Positions 60,359 through 64,000 of a DNA stretch of 64,000 bases are shown piece by piece (positions within the stretch are counted from its first letter, which is position 1; each line of letters starts with the position of its first letter). The position numbers and the translations under genes are program-made. Origin of the DNA: Bacteroidota bacterium (GTDB lineage Bacteria > Bacteroidota > Bacteroidia > J057 > JAJTIE01); NCBI GenBank assembly GCA_021300195.1, contig JAJTIE010000032.1:1-64000 (forward strand), in the 5' to 3' direction. The notes under the pieces were generated by a model. That model was not told where the DNA came from and did no database searches. It saw only the letters and a list, made by a program, of their open reading frames with translations.

Positions 60359-62448
60359 TTCAGGTCGAGTACAATCAGTTGGTTTCTATACAGCCGGCTG
60401 CCGGCCTTCAGGCTTTGCCTATATACCTGGCCGTGGCCCCGCAGCGCCACGCGCAGGCCCAGGTTTTCCAGCAGGGCCATGGCATCCTTTGCAGGCATGC
60501 CCTTCACATCGGGCACCAGCTTATCCTGCAGGCGGTAGGCATGCAGGCTTACCCCCTGGGGGCTGGTGCGCACCCGCACATAGTCTGTACTGGGCTTGTG
60601 CTCGGTGGGGATGCGCAGGTGCTTGTACTGCACCTGTGCATCGTGCCGGTGCAGGGCGCGGCTGGCGGGCAGGCTGGGCCTGGCCCCGGCAGCCGGAACC
60701 GCCAGGTGGGCCTGCAGCGGCTGCAGGCGGGTGGCTTGTAGGGCCTCGGCTACCTCGCGCACCACCGGTGCTGCCACGTCTCCGCCGTAGTAGTCGCCCC
60801 CCTCGGGTTCGTTTATCAGCACGATGCAACTATACCGGGGCTGGTCGGCCGGGAAGTAGCCCACAAAGCTGGACACATAGGCCTTTGTATAATGTCCGTC
60901 CTTCAGGCGCTGGGCCGTACCCGTCTTGCCCGCTATGGGCACCTTGCTCTTGCGTATACTACGTGCCGTGCCGCGCTCTACCACCCCACGCAGCATGGCC
61001 TGTAGCTGGCTCAGCGTCTGCTCGCTACACATTTTGGGGTTCAGCACCTCGGCCTCATAGGTTTTCAGTACCTGCGTTTTACTGCGTATCTCTTTCACAA
61101 TCAGGGGCTGCAGCATCACCCCGCCATTGGCCAGGCCGTTGTAGAAGGTGAGCATCTGCAGGGGCGTGAGCGAGATGTTGTAGCCAATGCTGAGCCAGGG
61201 CAGGGTGGTGGCATTGTAGGCCTTGTCTTGTGGCCGGATGAGCTTGGGGAAGGGCTCGCCCTTTAGCTGGAAGTGCACCGGGCGGGTAATGCCCAGGGCA
61301 TCCAGCTGCAGGTAAAACTTCTCGGGGTTGTGCCGAAAGTGGGCATTTACCAGCTTGCTCACGCCCACATTGCTGCTGCGCTCTATGGCCTCTTGCAGGG
61401 ATATCCTTCCGGATATGTAGTCGTCTTTCAGCACACGGTCTGCATACTCTATGCGGCCATTTCCCACATCCACACTGTCATCGGGCTGTATCTGGCTGCT
61501 CTCCATCAGGGCCAGGGTGCTTACCAGCTTAAAGGTGCTGCCAATCTCGAGCCGGGTGGCCACGGCATGGTTGTACGACTCGGGGTAGTTTGCCAGTGCC
61601 TTTATCTCTCCGGTTTGCACCTCCATCACAATGGCCAGCCCCCACTTGGCACGATGCTTCTCCACCGCCTGGCGCAGGGCTGCATCGGTTACGTCCTGTA
61701 TGTTCACGTTCAGCGTGGTTTGGATGTCCAGGCCATCCTGTGCCTCTACCTCGTAGATGTAGTTGAGCGGCACCTCTACCCCGCCGCCCACACGCTGCAC
61801 CAGCATCTGCCCATCCCGGCCCCTCAGCTGTCGGTTGAAGCTGTACTCAATGCCCCTGCTGCCTACGGTGTCATTGCGCATGCTACCCAGGGTGATCTTG
61901 GCCAGGTTGTCCAGCGGATAAAAGCGGCTGTTGTTTACTTTTTCTACAATCAGCCCCCCCCGGTATCGCCCTTGGCCGAAGATGGGCATTTGCTCTATCT
62001 GCTTCAGCTCTCGTATGGTGCACAGCCGCCGGTAGGGGAAGAGATATACATGCCGGTCGCCCTCCTGGCGGGCATGCAGGATGAGGCGCTTGAAGTGCAC
62101 GATATCGGCCTCTCCCTCGCCAAACTGTGTGGCCAGAGCGGTGCACAGGGCATTCAGGCTGTCGGGAAAGTTGGGAAAATAGCGGGGATCCATGCGCGTG
62201 GCATCGATGGCTATGCGGAAGAAAGGAAGCGTGGTAGCCAGCACCGATCCATCATCGGCCAATATGCTGCCTCGGTCTGCCAGCATATTGCGCTTATACA
62301 CCCGCTCGCGGTTTTTGCGGGCCTCGTAGTAGTCGGCCTTGCCCCACTGCAGGCGCAGCACCTGCACACACACCAGCACCCCAAAAAAGATGAAACCGGC
62401 AAACAGCAGGTACACGCGCTTCAGTATGGTATCCGAGACCTTACTCAT
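60355..62448 (-). CDS. ftsI: Penicillin-binding protein FtsI with C-terminal PASTA domain
   Basis: This 697-residue class B transpeptidase makes septal cross-links. One N-terminal membrane helix (YLLFAGFIFFGVLVCVQVL) is followed by the dimerisation domain (MLADRGSILADDGSVLATTL). The transpeptidase has the active-site Ser304 in STFK, SSN at 358-360 and KTGT at 508-511. A single PASTA domain forms the C-terminus (about 635-697, VPDVKGMPAKDAMALLENLG). It overlaps ftsL upstream and murE downstream, within a coupled operon. Confidence 0.95.
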   Translation of the reverse strand: MSKVSDTILKRVYLLFAGFIFFGVLVCVQVLRLQWGKADYYEARKNRERVYKRNMLADRGSILADDGSVLATTLPFFRIAIDATRMDPRYFPNFPDSLNALCTALATQFGEGEADIVHFKRLILHARQEGDRHVYLFPYRRLCTIRELKQIEQMPIFGQGRYRGGLIVEKVNNSRFYPLDNLAKITLGSMRNDTVGSRGIEYSFNRQLRGRDGQMLVQRVGGGVEVPLNYIYEVEAQDGLDIQTTLNVNIQDVTDAALRQAVEKHRAKWGLAIVMEVQTGEIKALANYPESYNHAVATRLEIGSTFKLVSTLALMESSQIQPDDSVDVGNGRIEYADRVLKDDYISGRISLQEAIERSSNVGVSKLVNAHFRHNPEKFYLQLDALGITRPVHFQLKGEPFPKLIRPQDKAYNATTLPWLSIGYNISLTPLQMLTFYNGLANGGVMLQPLIVKEIRSKTQVLKTYEAEVLNPKMCSEQTLSQLQAMLRGVVERGTARSIRKSKVPIAGKTGTAQRLKDGHYTKAYVSSFVGYFPADQPRYSCIVLINEPEGGDYYGGDVAAPVVREVAEALQATRLQPLQAHLAVPAAGARPSLPASRALHRHDAQVQYKHLRIPTEHKPSTDYVRVRTSPQGVSLHAYRLQDKLVPDVKGMPAKDAMALLENLGLRVALRGHGQVYRQSLKAGSRLYRNQLIVLDLK

Positions 62449-62827
62449 GGCTTTTTACCTCCAGCTGAATGGGGGGTTCTTCGGGCCGCTGCAGGCCCAG
62501 GCTATCCATCTGGCCTACCAGGGTGCTCTGCTTGCGGATTCGGCTGAGCTGGGCATTCAGGGTGTTGTACTCACTCTCCAGCTCCTTTACCTCCTCGCTC
62601 AGGCGGTCTACCTGGCGGGCATGGCGCTCGGCCAGGTGGCTGCTCCATATATACGCCAGGCCGATGAGGGTAAGGAAGGCGGCAAACACCAGGTTCCGCT
62701 GCATCAGGCCCAGCAGGCTTATGCGGCCCGGCCGTAGCGAAAGGCGTACCTTGGGCCGCAGGCTTGGGCGTGCACGCTTGGGGGGTGGGGTATGGTCATC
62801 TCCCCGACGGATGCGGTTCTCTTTCAT
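62441..62827 (-). CDS. ftsL: FtsL-like cell division protein
   Basis: A 128-residue bitopic protein. A basic cytoplasmic N-terminus is followed by one membrane helix (LVFAAFLTLIGLAYIWSSHLA, about residues 47-66) and a coiled-coil periplasmic part (SEEVKELESEYNTLNAQLSRI). FtsL-family proteins are poorly conserved, but size, topology and place between rsmH and ftsI identify it. Both ends overlap neighbours. Confidence 0.85.
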   Translation of the reverse strand: MKENRIRRGDDHTPPPKRARPSLRPKVRLSLRPGRISLLGLMQRNLVFAAFLTLIGLAYIWSSHLAERHARQVDRLSEEVKELESEYNTLNAQLSRIRKQSTLVGQMDSLGLQRPEEPPIQLEVKSHE

Positions 62828-63702
62828 GCTTTTTCGGCGATTCGGAGTTTGGCAGAGCGGGCGCGGGGATTCTGCCGAATCTCGGCCTCATCGGGGGTAA
62901 TGGCCCGGCGGGTTATCAGCCGCCAGGGGGTATGGGGGTGGCCATAGGCATCCTTTTGCAGCTCGCCATCGGCGCGGCCGGCGCGCAGGTAGTGCTTTAC
63001 CAGCCGGTCTTCGTAGCTGTGGTAGCTGATGATGACCAGGCGGCCACCCGGCTTCAGCACCCGCAGGCTCTGCTGCAGCAGGTCTTCCAGCGCGGCCATT
63101 TCGTCGTTTACGGCTATGCGCAGGGCCTGGAAGAGGCGGCTCAGGTCGGCATACTCGTTATGGCGGGGCAGGAAGCTGCGCACCGCCGCCACCAGCTGGG
63201 TGGTGGTCTCGGGCTGTGCCGCCTTGATGGCGCGCGCCATGGGGCGGCTTTTACGAAAGTCGCCGTACTGATACAGGATGTCGGCCAGGGCCTCGGGCGT
63301 GCTCAGTGCTATCAGCTCGGCGGCCGTGGGCCCCTGCTGCTGCATGCGCATATCCAGCGGTGCCTCGGCCCGGTAGCTAAAGCCACGCCCAGGCTCATCC
63401 AGCTGGTGGCTACTTACCCCCAGGTCGGCCAGTATGCCATCCACAGGCGGATAGTCTGCCAGGCAGGTGTACAGCTGGCGAAAATTGCACGGAAAAAAGT
63501 GGAAACGCGTATCGTAGAGGCGATTTTTGGCCGCGTCCGGGTCTTGGTCAAAGGCATATAGCCGCCCCTCGCCCTGGCCCAGGCCAGCCATAATGGCCCG
63601 GCTGTGGCCACCGCCCCCAAAGGTAGCATCCACGTAGTGCCCCTCGGGCCGCAGCTGTAGCCCCTCCAGGGCCTCGGCTAGCAAAACGGGTGTATGGTAC
63701 AT
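62824..63702 (-). CDS. rsmH: 16S rRNA (cytosine-N4) methyltransferase RsmH
   Basis: A protein of about 292 residues that methylates C1402 of 16S rRNA. MYHTPVLLAEALEGL, YVDATFGGGGHSRAIMAGL (SAM loop), ILADLGVSSHQLDEPGRGFSY and GGRLVIISYHSYEDRLVKHYL are diagnostic. ATG 63702 is preferred over 63714 because the family starts at MYH-PVLL. It lies just after mraZ, in the standard mraZ-rsmH-ftsL order. Confidence 0.95.
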   Translation of the reverse strand: MYHTPVLLAEALEGLQLRPEGHYVDATFGGGGHSRAIMAGLGQGEGRLYAFDQDPDAAKNRLYDTRFHFFPCNFRQLYTCLADYPPVDGILADLGVSSHQLDEPGRGFSYRAEAPLDMRMQQQGPTAAELIALSTPEALADILYQYGDFRKSRPMARAIKAAQPETTTQLVAAVRSFLPRHNEYADLSRLFQALRIAVNDEMAALEDLLQQSLRVLKPGGRLVIISYHSYEDRLVKHYLRAGRADGELQKDAYGHPHTPWRLITRRAITPDEAEIRQNPRARSAKLRIAEKA

Positions 63703-63706
63703 GAGG

Positions 63707-64000
63707 CTAGGCATCGGGGGTGGGTGTGGGGCGGGTGCCGCCCATTACGCGCTCGGATATATCGGCCAGCCGGGGCAGGTGGTCTTGCAGCTGGGCCTCA
63801 AAGCGGGCCTGGCTCCAGATCTCAATCTTGTTGCCCGACCCGATCAGTACCAGCTCCTTTTCGATGCTGGCATGCTCGGCCAGCTTCTTGGGCACCAGCA
63901 GGCGGTTACTGCCATCCAGGCTAACGGGCACAGCCCCGGCCTGAAACAGGCGGGCAAAGGTTCGGTTTTCGGCTACAAACTGATTTTGGCTGTAGATCTT
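63707..64000 (-). CDS. mraZ: Transcriptional regulator MraZ, N-terminus cut off by window edge
   Basis: The frame is open to the right edge and encodes at least 97 residues. It reads QNQFVAENRTFARLFQAGAV, then VSLDGSNRLLVPKKLAEHA with the conserved DxxxRxxxP of the second MraZ/AbrB-like repeat, then VLIGSGNKIEIWSQARFEAQ. MraZ binds repeats upstream of the dcw operon it begins and represses it. A GTG at 63931 lies inside the domain and is not the start. The promoter lies outside the window. Confidence 0.93.
   Translation of the reverse strand, partial: KIYSQNQFVAENRTFARLFQAGAVPVSLDGSNRLLVPKKLAEHASIEKELVLIGSGNKIEIWSQARFEAQLQDHLPRLADISERVMGGTRPTPTPDA

Overview
The window is chromosomal DNA of a Bacteroidota bacterium with fairly high GC. 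The evidence is Bacteroidota-type promoters (TAnnTTTG with an upstream TTTG or TTGG), a DUF4295 gene behind rpmG, PorV/TonB-receptor genes, SiaB/SiaC-like pairs, tandem parvulin genes and the futalosine menaquinone pathway (mqnE, mqnA). Genes are densely packed with many ATGA start/stop overlaps. The closest order cannot be fixed from sequence alone.

Layout. 1-377: edge of an unidentified gene. 823-3481: mqnE, a histidine phosphatase and mqnA. 3505-8641 (minus): three secreted parvulin-type folding factors and a MoxR ATPase. 9217-23335: a 14.1-kb integrative island in the 3' end of a tRNA-Ala(GGC) gene, bounded by a 23-bp direct repeat. 23640-29322: a fadN-fadA-fadE beta-oxidation operon. 29433-39555 (minus): TonB receptor, giant secreted protein, PorV-like porin, GreA and a HIT protein. 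39805-41274 (minus): a CBS-domain membrane protein and a small membrane protein. 41421-49324: a signalling cluster. 49412-52735 (minus): DUF58 protein, IspE and an ABC ATPase. 52926-54677: DUF4476 protein, thioesterase, L33 and DUF4295. 54747-64000 (minus): mraZ, rsmH, ftsL, ftsI, murE, mraY, murD, then a small ORF and a GlmU-like protein.

The island carries a tyrosine integrase at one end and an excisionase-like HTH protein with 20-bp iterons at the other. Between them is a type I restriction-modification system (hsdM, hsdS, hsdR). A HigB-like toxin and a HigA/ImmA-type antitoxin-protease sit between hsdM and hsdS. A GHKL-ATPase/STAS cassette sits between hsdS and hsdR. An imperfect repeat of the hsdR start flanks this cassette, so it looks like a later insertion at the hsdS-hsdR junction. 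Several accessory genes are decaying: the GHKL ATPase has a stop and a frameshift, an AT-rich gene is frameshifted in a T8 run, and the IS3 transposase has a nonsense codon. The hsdM, hsdR and toxin-antitoxin genes look intact.

The most suggestive undescribed system is at 41421-49324. A 1113-residue protein of stacked PAS domains with no output domain is followed by a CheR methyltransferase, a stand-alone CheB methylesterase, two tandem SiaB-like kinase/SiaC-like (DUF1987) pairs, and a coiled-coil single-pass membrane protein. Both SiaC copies keep the Thr68 phosphosite motif. This combines chemotaxis-style methylation enzymes with a duplicated partner-switch module, and no SiaA phosphatase or SiaD cyclase is in the window.
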